Source of the DNA: Paenibacillus herberti
GTDB lineage: Bacteria; Bacillota; Bacilli; Paenibacillales; Paenibacillaceae
Direction of reading: 5' to 3'
Length of the DNA: 45,427 nt
NCBI RefSeq assembly: GCF_002233675.1
Contig: NZ_NMUQ01000001.1
Span: 681,017-726,443 of the forward strand
Position 1 is the stretch's first letter. Each line of letters starts with the position of its first letter. The notes under the pieces were generated by a model, which was given only the letters and a program-made list of their open reading frames with translations, searched no databases and had not been told where the DNA came from. The position numbers were made by a program, and so were the translations under genes. This document shows positions 25,276 to 32,274 of the stretch, one piece after another.

Positions 25276-25313
25276 CATCTTCAACAGCGATCCGTCGATG
25301 AGGAAGATGTTTT
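25276..25313 (+). terminator. Possible terminator downstream of the collagen-like gene
   Basis: CATCTTC (25276-25282) and GAAGATG (25303-25309) enclose a 20-base loop and are followed by TTTTC. It lies about 160 bases after the stop codon. Another imperfect hairpin occurs near 25229-25256. Confidence 0.4.
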
Positions 25314-25343
25314 CATTTACCCGAAATAAAAGCGATGATTATT

Positions 25344-25358
25344 TACAATTTAATTGTA
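25344..25358. promoter_or_regulatory. Orphan OhrR-like palindrome
   Basis: TACAATTTAATTGTA is a perfect 15-bp palindrome matching the TACAATT/AATTGTA half-sites known for OhrR-type MarR regulators. No intact gene follows on either strand within 100 bases, only duplicated gene scraps. Confidence 0.4.
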
Positions 25359-25461
25359 CAATCCAGCTCGCCTAGTGGGATACTTATGAATAATCATTAT
25401 TCTCTGATAGAAAAATGTTCCAACTGGCATTGAGCCCCTTTTAATCGTAATCCAGGTCAGC

Positions 25462-25555
25462 TTACCTCTTCAGCCATTCCGAGTAAAATCGTTCATACCC
25501 ATCCTTCATAACGTGTCCGCTGAAGCGGCCAAAAGCATAATCCCGATTCGCCTCG
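25462..25555 (-). pseudogene. Duplicated 3' end of the glycosyltransferase gene
   Basis: This stretch repeats, with scattered mismatches and one 3-base insertion near the stop, the end of the intact glycosyltransferase gene (26297-26387), in the same orientation. It covers about 30 codons including the stop. It fuses abruptly to a NUDIX fragment at the sequence GATTGCAGCTCTAG. Confidence 0.85.
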
Positions 25556-25767
25556 ATTGCAGCTCTAGTAAGAGAAATAAAAGAGGAGAGCGGTATCGAG
25601 GTTGAAGTATTAGATCTAATCGGGGTCTACTCCAATACGGAAGTTTATAAATGGCTACAGCTATAAGAATCCGATATCAAGCCTATTTGGATTTTAAAGG
25701 AAGACCAGGTTATATGGAGTACATCACCAACCCGGTTTTTGAAATAAAACTGGAACGGTCAATCTGA
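25555..25767 (+). pseudogene. Duplicated NUDIX gene fragment with internal deletion
   Basis: The segment matches 22510-22860 of the intact NUDIX gene, in the same orientation, but lacks the first third and about 140 bases in the middle (corresponding to roughly 22610-22749). The frame reads ALVREIKEESGIEVEVLDL and then stops soon after the deletion. The downstream part (AYLDFKGRPGYMEYITNPVF) is in another frame. It is not functional. Confidence 0.88.
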
Positions 25768-25772
25768 GTCTA

Positions 25773-25955
25773 TTAGGTGAATGAAACGAAAAATAAAGTC
25801 CAGCAGATCAGGCTGAAAAACAGCCAGCCCCATAACAATTCATTGCGGTATCTTTCATTTTTTTGAATCCGCTTGACAGCTCGGAGAAGAGAGACGAGAA
25901 AGCCGAGGCAAAGCAGCGGCATTCCATAAAAGCCAAGGTATAAAAAAACCTCCAT
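25773..25955 (-). CDS. Small two-helix membrane protein
   Basis: This 60-residue protein has two hydrophobic segments (about residues 3-24 and 42-59) separated by a positively charged loop (RAVKRIQKNERYRNE), so the loop is probably cytoplasmic. AAGGA lies about nine bases before the ATG. The family is unknown. It sits within a region of duplicated scraps but has a normal start and composition. Confidence 0.5.
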   Translation of the reverse strand: MEVFLYLGFYGMPLLCLGFLVSLLRAVKRIQKNERYRNELLWGWLFFSLICWTLFFVSFT

Positions 25956-26054
25956 TAAGCACAGTTCCTTCCTATCACTATGTGAATCTACTATTAGCCA
26001 TTCGAATTAATTTATGCTTATGAGGTTGCAGTTTGGATTCAAACTGCTCCCTTT

Positions 26055-26255
26055 TCATTTCGAAGTCCCTTGTTCATCAATACTCATGATAACCTCAACC
26101 TGTTCGTCCGCTGTACGTTTATAAGACGCCTCCGAAGTTCGATGGTGGACGATGCAGTCCAATTCATACCAGGGAATATTGAGCTGTATGGATAATCGCT
26201 TGGCGAGTGTTGTTTTGCCGCTAGCGACAATTCCGATGATGAGGATTTTGTTCAT
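26055..26255 (-). pseudogene. Truncated P-loop kinase (FlaR/topology-modulation type)
   Basis: This 66-residue product begins with a good P-loop, MNKILIIGIVASGKTTLAKRL, followed by IPWYELDCIVHHRTSEASYKRT, typical of the adenylate-kinase-like 'DNA topology modulation' family. Those proteins are about 170-180 residues, so the lid and C-terminal two thirds are missing. A GAGGGG lies upstream of the ATG. The truncated end abuts the scrap region, so the gene was probably cut by the same rearrangements. Confidence 0.7.
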
Positions 26256-26296
26256 AGGATGGCCTACCCCTCATTCATGTAAGGTCAATTGTAGAT

Positions 26297-27295
26297 TTAC
26301 TTCAGCCATTCTGAGTAGAATCGTTCATATCCATCCTTCATAACACGTCCGCTGAAGCGGCCAAAAGCATAATCCCGATTCGCCTCGGATACCCGCAAAG
26401 GATGGGCGGCGGCCATGTTGAGCAGTTCGAACCAGTTACTCTCCCCACCGGCGAAAGTATGCGTCGAGGAAATATGGCCATAACAGGCATGCTCCGGTTT
26501 GACGACAAGTTTGCCCATTGCCATCGCTTCCGACAGCGGCATCGAAAACGTATCAAAGCGGCTGGAGCTCCAATACACTTTGGCCGTGTTCATCAGCTGG
26601 AATACCTCGTCGCGCGATAGGGCGAAATGCAGCTTTACGTTGGACGGAATGTCATATCGTTTCATGCTTTCCCGATAGCGGAGGCCGCCCATTGCCATGA
26701 TGACTTCTTTGTCCGGATTGCGTCTCGCGTACTCTAGCGGCAGATCTGGCCTGCGATTCGGTTCATCTCGCCCGATCCAGAGGATGCGGTTCTCCACAAT
26801 CTGAGACGGATCGTAATAGTTGTTGGCAAGCTCTTCTTCAAATCCAATCGGAATGACATCCACGTCCGTTACGCCGTAATCGGTACGGAATAACCCCTTG
26901 AGATAGTCGGTATGCACCACCGCTTTGTCCACAATGGAATAAAACGGCTTCATCATCTCATATCCGGTCAGATCGGGATGGGGATAGGAATGGGGGAAAA
27001 GCACGCATTTGTCAAAAAACATCTTCAAAAAGGTAAACCCCGACACGGTGTAAATGACATGTTCGATTCGTTCCTGATGAAGCTGGTCCAGCACAAGATC
27101 GTAGTTGACCAGATCACCCTTTTCGTATTCGTAACCGGGTGCTTGATCGTATCCACTCACATGGCGCTCCGGAGCGATGAACACAATCTCAACACCGAGC
27201 TGGCGGCTCAGCGCCTGAAGTCTCTCGGCATAAATCCGTGGTCCTTGCGCTTCCGCGAATTGAATTTTTCTCATGACCAGTCCGACCTTTGTCAA
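26297..27295 (-). CDS. Glycosyltransferase, GT4-like
   Basis: This protein of about 332 residues starts at TTG 27295, seven bases after AGGAGG; upstream in-frame codons to 27319 overlap the ribosome site and are unlikely to be used. The plan is GT-B: an N-terminal domain (EAQGPRIYAERLQALSRQLG, VIYTVSGFTFLKMFF, PHSYPHPDLTGYEMM), a linker with DVIPIGFEEE, then a C-terminal nucleotide-sugar domain (NRILWIGRDEPNRRPDLPLEYARR, KVYWSSSRFDTFSMPLSEAMAMGKLVV). The last has the Glu of the E-x7-E region. Donor and acceptor are unknown. Its 3' end was copied to 25.5 kb. Confidence 0.85.
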   Translation of the reverse strand: MTKVGLVMRKIQFAEAQGPRIYAERLQALSRQLGVEIVFIAPERHVSGYDQAPGYEYEKGDLVNYDLVLDQLHQERIEHVIYTVSGFTFLKMFFDKCVLFPHSYPHPDLTGYEMMKPFYSIVDKAVVHTDYLKGLFRTDYGVTDVDVIPIGFEEELANNYYDPSQIVENRILWIGRDEPNRRPDLPLEYARRNPDKEVIMAMGGLRYRESMKRYDIPSNVKLHFALSRDEVFQLMNTAKVYWSSSRFDTFSMPLSEAMAMGKLVVKPEHACYGHISSTHTFAGGESNWFELLNMAAAHPLRVSEANRDYAFGRFSGRVMKDGYERFYSEWLK

Positions 27296-27454
27296 CACGA
27301 TTCCTCCTGATGATCTCACTGTTCTCCAGCCATTATAATCGACCCGTCCATTCGGGGAAATAGGAGGAGTCCAGCTAGAGCTATGTCTGGACGGGGTAAT
27401 TCATATACAGTAAGGGTGAATGAATCCATAGAATGGTAAAAGGAGAGGATTAGC

Positions 27455-28267
27455 ATGGAGCGAATCGAGCTTTGGCAAGACGATGCCCCAGGGGCGCTAG
27501 GCAGCGAAGAGGAAGACCGTCCGCATCTGCTGCGCTTTCCCGCTGAAGGCAGCGGCGTTCCTCGTGGTGCTGTCATCGTATGCCCGGGCGGCGGGTATGC
27601 GATGCGAGCAGCGCATGAAGCGGACCCAGTGGCACAGTGGTACCGCTCTAGAGGGTTTCACGCCTTTGTGCTGCATTATCGCGTTGCGCCGTATATGTAC
27701 CCCAATGCGCTGCAGGATGCTCAGCGGGCGATCCGCCTTGTGCGGCATCATGCGGAGGAGTGGGGAGTGGATGCGCAGCGGATTGCGCTGCTCGGCTTCT
27801 CGGCTGGAGGTCATTTGGCCGCTAGTGCCGGCACGCTGTTTAACGATGGCGATCCATTCGCTGAGGATCCCATCAGCCGTCTTGACTGCCGGCCGGACGC
27901 TCTAATTTTGTGCTACCCGGTCATCAGTATGAGGGATGAGGTTGTGCATGTCGGTTCGCGCAGGCTGCTCCTTGGAGAGGAGCTGGATGCGGAGCTGGTG
28001 ACGCTTCTAAGCGCCGATGAGCAGGTGAATCGCGATACACCGCCATCATTCATTTGGCATACCGCCGAGGATGCTGCAGTCCCCATCGCCAACAGTCTCC
28101 GTTTTGCGGCGGCGTTGGCTGAACATGAAGTTGCGTTTGACCTGCATGTCTATCAAAAAGGTCAACACGGCATCGGGCTGGCGTTGGATGACCGACGTGC
28201 CGCAGGCTGGAGCGAGCTGTCGGCGAGCTGGCTGGAGGATCAGGGCTGGCTAGGTGACGCCGACTGA
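27455..28267 (+). CDS. Alpha/beta-hydrolase, acetyl-esterase type
   Basis: This 270-residue cytoplasmic esterase resembles the acetyl xylan esterase/BD-FAE group. The oxyanion region is VIVCPGGGYAMRAAHE near residue 41. The catalytic triad appears complete: Ser116 in GFSAGG, Asp206 in HTAEDAAVP and His238 in GQHGIGL. The tight start and AAAGGAGAGG before ATG 27455 are clear. It is divergent from the glycosyltransferase gene and followed by its own terminator. Deacetylation of imported oligosaccharides is a reasonable role, but the substrate is not readable. Confidence 0.9.
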   Translation: MERIELWQDDAPGALGSEEEDRPHLLRFPAEGSGVPRGAVIVCPGGGYAMRAAHEADPVAQWYRSRGFHAFVLHYRVAPYMYPNALQDAQRAIRLVRHHAEEWGVDAQRIALLGFSAGGHLAASAGTLFNDGDPFAEDPISRLDCRPDALILCYPVISMRDEVVHVGSRRLLLGEELDAELVTLLSADEQVNRDTPPSFIWHTAEDAAVPIANSLRFAAALAEHEVAFDLHVYQKGQHGIGLALDDRRAAGWSELSASWLEDQGWLGDAD

Positions 28268-28277
28268 CCCGATCGTT

Positions 28278-28316
28278 AAGGCTGTTTCGCGATGTTGCGG
28301 AACAGCCTTTTTTGGC
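28278..28316 (+). terminator. Terminator after the esterase gene
   Basis: AAGGCTGTTTCGC and GCGGAACAGCCTT form the stem, followed by TTTT. Confidence 0.9.
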
Positions 28317-28343
28317 TAATGGGAGAAAGATGGAGCAGGAAAG

Positions 28344-28378
28344 TTGACTAGAGCATTTAAATTGTATACAATTTAAAT
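28344..28378 (+). promoter_or_regulatory. Promoter with a 24-bp palindromic operator for glutathione peroxidase
   Basis: TTGACT (28344-28349) and TACAAT (28367-28372) are exactly 17 bases apart, a strong sigma-A promoter. A perfect 24-bp palindrome (ATTTAAATTGTA at 28355-28366, mirrored at 28367-28378) covers the -10 element. The AATTGTA/TACAATT half-sites resemble those of OhrR-type peroxide-sensing MarR repressors, which fits a peroxidase gene. The regulator identity is inference. Confidence 0.75.
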
Positions 28379-28409
28379 AGAGTTAATAACTTGGAAGTGG
28401 TGATGTGGA

Positions 28410-28904
28410 ATGTCAATTTACGATATCGAGATCGGAACAGCCAAGGGAGAGAGAGCCTCGCTTGCGCCTTATCAGGGCAAAGTGATGCTGATTGTGAACA
28501 CGGCGACCAAGTGTGGTCTCGCACCGCAATTCGACGGATTGGAAAGGCTTCATCAAACCTACAAGGACAAGGGACTTGCTGTACTGGGCTTCCCATGTGG
28601 GCAATTCGCCAATCAGGAACCGGGAGACAACGATTCGATTCAGGAGGCATGCAAGATTAACTTCGGTGTCACTTTCCCGCTCTATGCCAAAGTGGACGTG
28701 AACGGAGCCAATGCCCACCCGCTGTTCGATTTTTTGACGAGTAAGTCCAAAGGTTTCCTCGGCACGAAGGCAATCAAGTGGAATTTCACCAAGTTCCTCG
28801 TCGATCAAGATGGTCGAATCGTGAAGCGCTTCGCGCCGACTGACACACCGGAAAAGATCGAGAGTCATATCGTCAAACTGTTGAACGCCGGGGCGCAGGT
28901 TTAA
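28410..28904 (+). CDS. Glutathione peroxidase family protein (cysteine type)
   Basis: This 164-residue thiol peroxidase reduces organic and hydrogen peroxides, in bacteria probably using thioredoxin rather than glutathione. All family signatures are present: NTATKCGLAPQ with peroxidatic Cys35, GFPCGQFANQEPG with a second Cys and the catalytic Gln, and WNFTKFLVD with the Trp-Asn pair. It is a single-gene unit, with the palindromic promoter just upstream and a terminator just downstream. The ribosome site is modest (GGAAGTGGTG). The length is normal for the family. Confidence 0.95.
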   Translation: MSIYDIEIGTAKGERASLAPYQGKVMLIVNTATKCGLAPQFDGLERLHQTYKDKGLAVLGFPCGQFANQEPGDNDSIQEACKINFGVTFPLYAKVDVNGANAHPLFDFLTSKSKGFLGTKAIKWNFTKFLVDQDGRIVKRFAPTDTPEKIESHIVKLLNAGAQV

Positions 28905-28935
28905 GCTTAAGCGGTCATGCAGCACACGACCATTG

Positions 28936-28967
28936 CAGTCTGTCCCTTCGGGGGCAGGCTGTTTTTT
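28936..28967 (+). terminator. Terminator after glutathione peroxidase
   Basis: AGTCTGTCCC and GGGGCAGGCT enclose a TTCG tetraloop and are followed by six T. Confidence 0.9.
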
Positions 28968-29022
28968 GCTTGCGAATCTATGATAAACTTGGGGACAGAC
29001 AACGAGATAGGGAGGAACTACC

Positions 29023-30012
29023 ATGCTAAGAATGGGCATTATCGGCTCCAACTTCATTACGGAAACGTTCATCGATGCGGCTCGCCAGGTGTCGGGCCTG
29101 CAGCTCGCCGCTCATTATTCCCGCTCAGCGGAGCGGGGAGCCGAGTTCGCGGACAAGCATGGCATTCCACTGCGTTTTACGAATTTGGACGAGATGGCTG
29201 CGAGTGACGCGCTGGATGCGATTTATATAGCAAGCCCGAACGCGATGCACGCACAGCAGTCGATTGCGTTTATGAAGCGGGGCAAACATGTTTTATGTGA
29301 GAAGCCTATTGCTTCGAACAGCCGCGAACTGAGAGAGATGATCGCAGCCTCGCAGGAGCATGGGGTACTGCTGATGGAGGCGATGAAGTCTACGTTTTTG
29401 CCGAACTTTGCGGCGATCCGCGATAACTTGCACAAGCTGGGCGAGGTTCGTCAATACTTCGCGTCCTACTGTCAGTATTCTTCTCGTTATGATCGCTACA
29501 AGGCGGGGGAAGTGCTGAATGCCTTCAAGCCCGAACTGTCGAACGGTTCTTTGGTGGACATCGGAACGTACTGCATCTATCCGCTCGTCGCACTGTTCGG
29601 TAAGCCGGAGAAGGTTCAAGCAAGCGCGGTGATGCTGGAATCCGGCGTTGACGGTAGAGGCAGCTTGCTGCTGAGCTACAAGGGGATGGATGCCATGCTG
29701 ACTCATTCTAAAATATCCGATTCCCACCTGCCGGCGGAAATCCAAGGGGAAAACGGCATTATGCTGATCGAACGGATCAGCCAGCCGGCGAGCGTGCGCC
29801 TGAGCTATCGCGACGGAAGCCCGGAAGAGGAACTGACACGGCCGCAGGCGGACAATACGATGCTGTACGAGATCGAGGAATTTGTCCGTCTGGCCGCAGA
29901 AGGCAAAACGGAATCGGACATCAACAGCTTTGAAGTGTCGCTAGCTGTCATGGAAATTATGGACGAAGCGCGCCGTCAAATCGGGCTTGTGTTCCCGGCC
30001 GATCGTGGTTAA
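29023..30012 (+). CDS. Gfo/Idh/MocA-family oxidoreductase
   Basis: This 329-residue NAD(P)-dependent dehydrogenase has an N-terminal Rossmann fold (MGIIGSNFITETFIDAA; SPNAMHAQQSIAFMKRGKHV) and the family's catalytic CEKPIASN, with Lys94. The C-terminal domain has LVDIGTYCIYPLVALFGKP, containing the conserved Asp of the active site. Members oxidise sugars, inositol or related polyols; the substrate here is unknown. GGGAGG precedes the ATG. Terminators lie on both sides, so it is its own transcription unit. Confidence 0.92.
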   Translation: MLRMGIIGSNFITETFIDAARQVSGLQLAAHYSRSAERGAEFADKHGIPLRFTNLDEMAASDALDAIYIASPNAMHAQQSIAFMKRGKHVLCEKPIASNSRELREMIAASQEHGVLLMEAMKSTFLPNFAAIRDNLHKLGEVRQYFASYCQYSSRYDRYKAGEVLNAFKPELSNGSLVDIGTYCIYPLVALFGKPEKVQASAVMLESGVDGRGSLLLSYKGMDAMLTHSKISDSHLPAEIQGENGIMLIERISQPASVRLSYRDGSPEEELTRPQADNTMLYEIEEFVRLAAEGKTESDINSFEVSLAVMEIMDEARRQIGLVFPADRG

Positions 30013-30022
30013 CGAATCAACA

Positions 30023-30088
30023 AGAGCAACTAAATTAATCAACGGGAGCAACTACATCGCGAGTAGCGGTTTAGTTGCTCTTTTTTTG
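30023..30088 (+). terminator. Terminator with an alternative arm
   Basis: AGAGCAACTAAA (30023-30034) pairs perfectly with TTTAGTTGCTCT (30070-30081), followed by seven T. A second GAGCAACTA at 30046-30054 could pair with the same 3' arm. The rest of the gap to 30367 contains a TTGACA near 30224 without a good -10 element, and no gene. Confidence 0.8.
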
Positions 30089-30367
30089 TTCTTTTATTTC
30101 CAGCTGGATTTTAACGATTCTCACAATTGATGAGGTGTAAAGGAGCTTAAGCAGGAGGGGACAAAGTATTTGTATCACTGTGAAAAATGTCGAAATTCAG
30201 GACTTAATACATGTAAAAATTTGGTTGACATCCATGATTTCTGGTTCTTCGGAACTCTTTTTAGGAAATTTTTTCACATATAGGCATTTGAGGTGTAACT
30301 TTTAAGTTATCCCATCCGTCATTATGAAAAATGAGAAAGATGAGAAAAGTGAGGGTCGAACTTCAAC

Positions 30368-31213
30368 ATGATCTGGAAAAAGAAGCAAAAAGAGCTATCG
30401 GCCCAGCCGCCTCCTGAACTGCTTCCTGAATCAGGAGCTGAGGCAGATGTACAAGAAGCCGAAATTTCAGCCAATGACGCGGCCAAGTTAGAGTCAGCCG
30501 CAGCTGCCGAACTTGCTCCCGAAGCATTCGAAGAAGCAACTGGCGAGCCGCTGCTCAGCGTCAGCAGTGTACACCGCAGCTTCCCCGCATCAGGAGCGCC
30601 GATTCATGTACTCAAGGGGATCACGATGACCGTTCCACAGCGGCAGATTGTGATGCTGAGAGGCCGCTCCGGCTCCGGCAAAACGACGTTGCTCAATTTA
30701 ATCGGTGGTTTGGATACACCGAGCAAAGGCGAGATTTGGTTCGACGGGATGCCGATCCATAAGTTAAACGATGATCAGCGCACCATTATCAGGCGTGAGC
30801 GCATGGGCTTTATTTTTCAGGCGTTTGCACTGATGCCGCTGCTCTCTGCATGGGAGAATGTCGAACTGTCGCTTCGCATGGCGGGAACGCCGCGCGGCGA
30901 GTGGAAAGGGCGAGTCGAGCACTGCCTGGAGCTAGTCGGGCTGGAGCGGAGGATGAAACATCGTCCGTTCGAAATGTCCGGCGGTGAGCAGCAGCGTGTG
31001 GCGATCGCCAAGGCCATTGCCCATCGGCCAAAGCTACTGCTGGCGGATGAACCAACAGCGGAGCTGGACAGCCAGATGTCCGCACAGATTATGAATGTTT
31101 TTCGCACGATTATTAAAACCGAGGGTGTCACCATCTGTATGACGACCCACGATCCTACGATTTTGGAGGTTGCCGATCATGTTTACGAAATGGTGGACGG
31201 TACGTTCATCTAA
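30368..31213 (+). CDS. ABC transporter ATPase, LolD/MacB type (first)
   Basis: This 281-residue ATPase has Walker A GRSGSGKTT at about residues 99-107, Q-loop FIFQAFALMPLLSAWENVELSL, signature MSGGEQQRVAIAKAI near 203, Walker B LLLADEPTAELDSQ near 223, and switch His in MTTHDP. The first 58 residues before the ATPase core are an acidic, Ala/Glu/Pro-rich tail absent from typical family members. It is first in a five-gene operon and its 3' end overlaps the adaptor gene by 35 bases. It should drive the FtsX-type permease, alone or with the second ATPase of the operon. Confidence 0.93.
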   Translation: MIWKKKQKELSAQPPPELLPESGAEADVQEAEISANDAAKLESAAAAELAPEAFEEATGEPLLSVSSVHRSFPASGAPIHVLKGITMTVPQRQIVMLRGRSGSGKTTLLNLIGGLDTPSKGEIWFDGMPIHKLNDDQRTIIRRERMGFIFQAFALMPLLSAWENVELSLRMAGTPRGEWKGRVEHCLELVGLERRMKHRPFEMSGGEQQRVAIAKAIAHRPKLLLADEPTAELDSQMSAQIMNVFRTIIKTEGVTICMTTHDPTILEVADHVYEMVDGTFI

Positions 31214-32273
31214 AAGTGCTGCTGCCCTGCTACTTGGCTGTTCCCTGGTGTTGTCGAGCGGCTGCTCGCTGCTGCCGGAAGAACAGACGGAGGAGGTGCT
31301 GCCGTCCATTGCTCCGCCTCAAATTTCCAAAAAACCGGAGTACGAAGTGACGACGCAAACGTTGGAAACCCGCGTGGAGGCTGCTGGCAAGCTGATCTCG
31401 ATGCGCGAGGAGACGCTTTACTATACCGTTGATGGCAAACGGCTTAAGGAATTATACATAAAACCCGGCCAGAAGGTGAAAGCGGGCGATCCCATCGCTG
31501 CCTTGGACGTTAAGGATTTGCAGAAACAAGTGCGCGACCAGAAATTGCAGTTCCGCAAGGATGAGGTTGGCATGAAAGAAACTCTTCGCAAAAAAGATGA
31601 AATGCCGCCGGTTGATTTCGAGGCTGCGGTCATCGCATTCGAGGAGAAGCGCCAAGCAATCAGCGATCTGGAGCTTGAAATTAGCAATGCAACGCTGTAC
31701 GCCCCGTTCTCTGGCACAGTCGTGCAACTGCCGGTGCAGAAGGGCGACGCCATCAAGGCGTATGATCCCATCGCTGTCATCGCCGATACGTCACAGCTTG
31801 CGCCTGGCATTAAGCTGGATGCCGATGAATTGGAGCAGGTATCGGTCGGCATGAAGGTAAGTGTTGATATTAATGGTGTCGGCGTAGTGAAGGGCAAGAT
31901 CCGCGCTTTACCGGTGGCTCAGAACGAAGAGGAAGGCAATAACGGTGGGAATGGCGGGAATGGCGGAAACGGAGGAAACGGCGGCAGCAACAAGCCCGAG
32001 CGGCCGGAGGACTTCCTGCTTGTGCAGCTTGATAAAGTTCCAGCAAACGTCACTCGCGGCACTATGCTTTCCGTCAGCATCATCGTGAAAAGTAAGGCTA
32101 ACGCAATCGTTATTCCGCCTTCGGCGCTGCGCAGCATTGGTTCCCGTACCTATGTGCAGGTTGTAGAAGGCGAGACGAAGCGGGAGGTGGACGTAGAGGT
32201 TGGCGAGCAGACAGGTACCGTGGTGGAAATTTTAAAGGGCCTGGAGCCCGGAATGAAAGTGGTGGGCAATTAA
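31179..32273 (+). CDS. HlyD/MacA-like adaptor lipoprotein
   Basis: This protein of about 364 residues starts at ATG 31179, nine bases after GGAGG that lies inside the ATPase gene. The lipobox LSSGC gives lipidation at Cys29. The lipoyl-like hairpin (ELYIKPGQKVKAGDPIAALDV, later LYAPFSGTVVQLPVQKGDAIKA) flanks a coiled coil with many Lys/Glu. The beta-barrel carries a low-complexity Asn/Gly-rich insert (NNGGNGGNGGN) near residue 255, and a membrane-proximal domain follows (VVIPPSALRSIGSRTYVQVVEG-like). In Gram-positives such adaptors stand between the permease and the wall side. It should be the partner of the FtsX-type permease that follows after one base. Confidence 0.9.
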   Translation: MFTKWWTVRSSKSAAALLLGCSLVLSSGCSLLPEEQTEEVLPSIAPPQISKKPEYEVTTQTLETRVEAAGKLISMREETLYYTVDGKRLKELYIKPGQKVKAGDPIAALDVKDLQKQVRDQKLQFRKDEVGMKETLRKKDEMPPVDFEAAVIAFEEKRQAISDLELEISNATLYAPFSGTVVQLPVQKGDAIKAYDPIAVIADTSQLAPGIKLDADELEQVSVGMKVSVDINGVGVVKGKIRALPVAQNEEEGNNGGNGGNGGNGGNGGSNKPERPEDFLLVQLDKVPANVTRGTMLSVSIIVKSKANAIVIPPSALRSIGSRTYVQVVEGETKREVDVEVGEQTGTVVEILKGLEPGMKVVGN

Positions 32274-32274
32274 C

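Noticed and set aside
30188-30194. TGTCGAA as a Spo0A box upstream of the exporter-type operon
   Set aside because: A single 7-base match in an AT-rich gap is expected by chance and has no second site or well-placed promoter.
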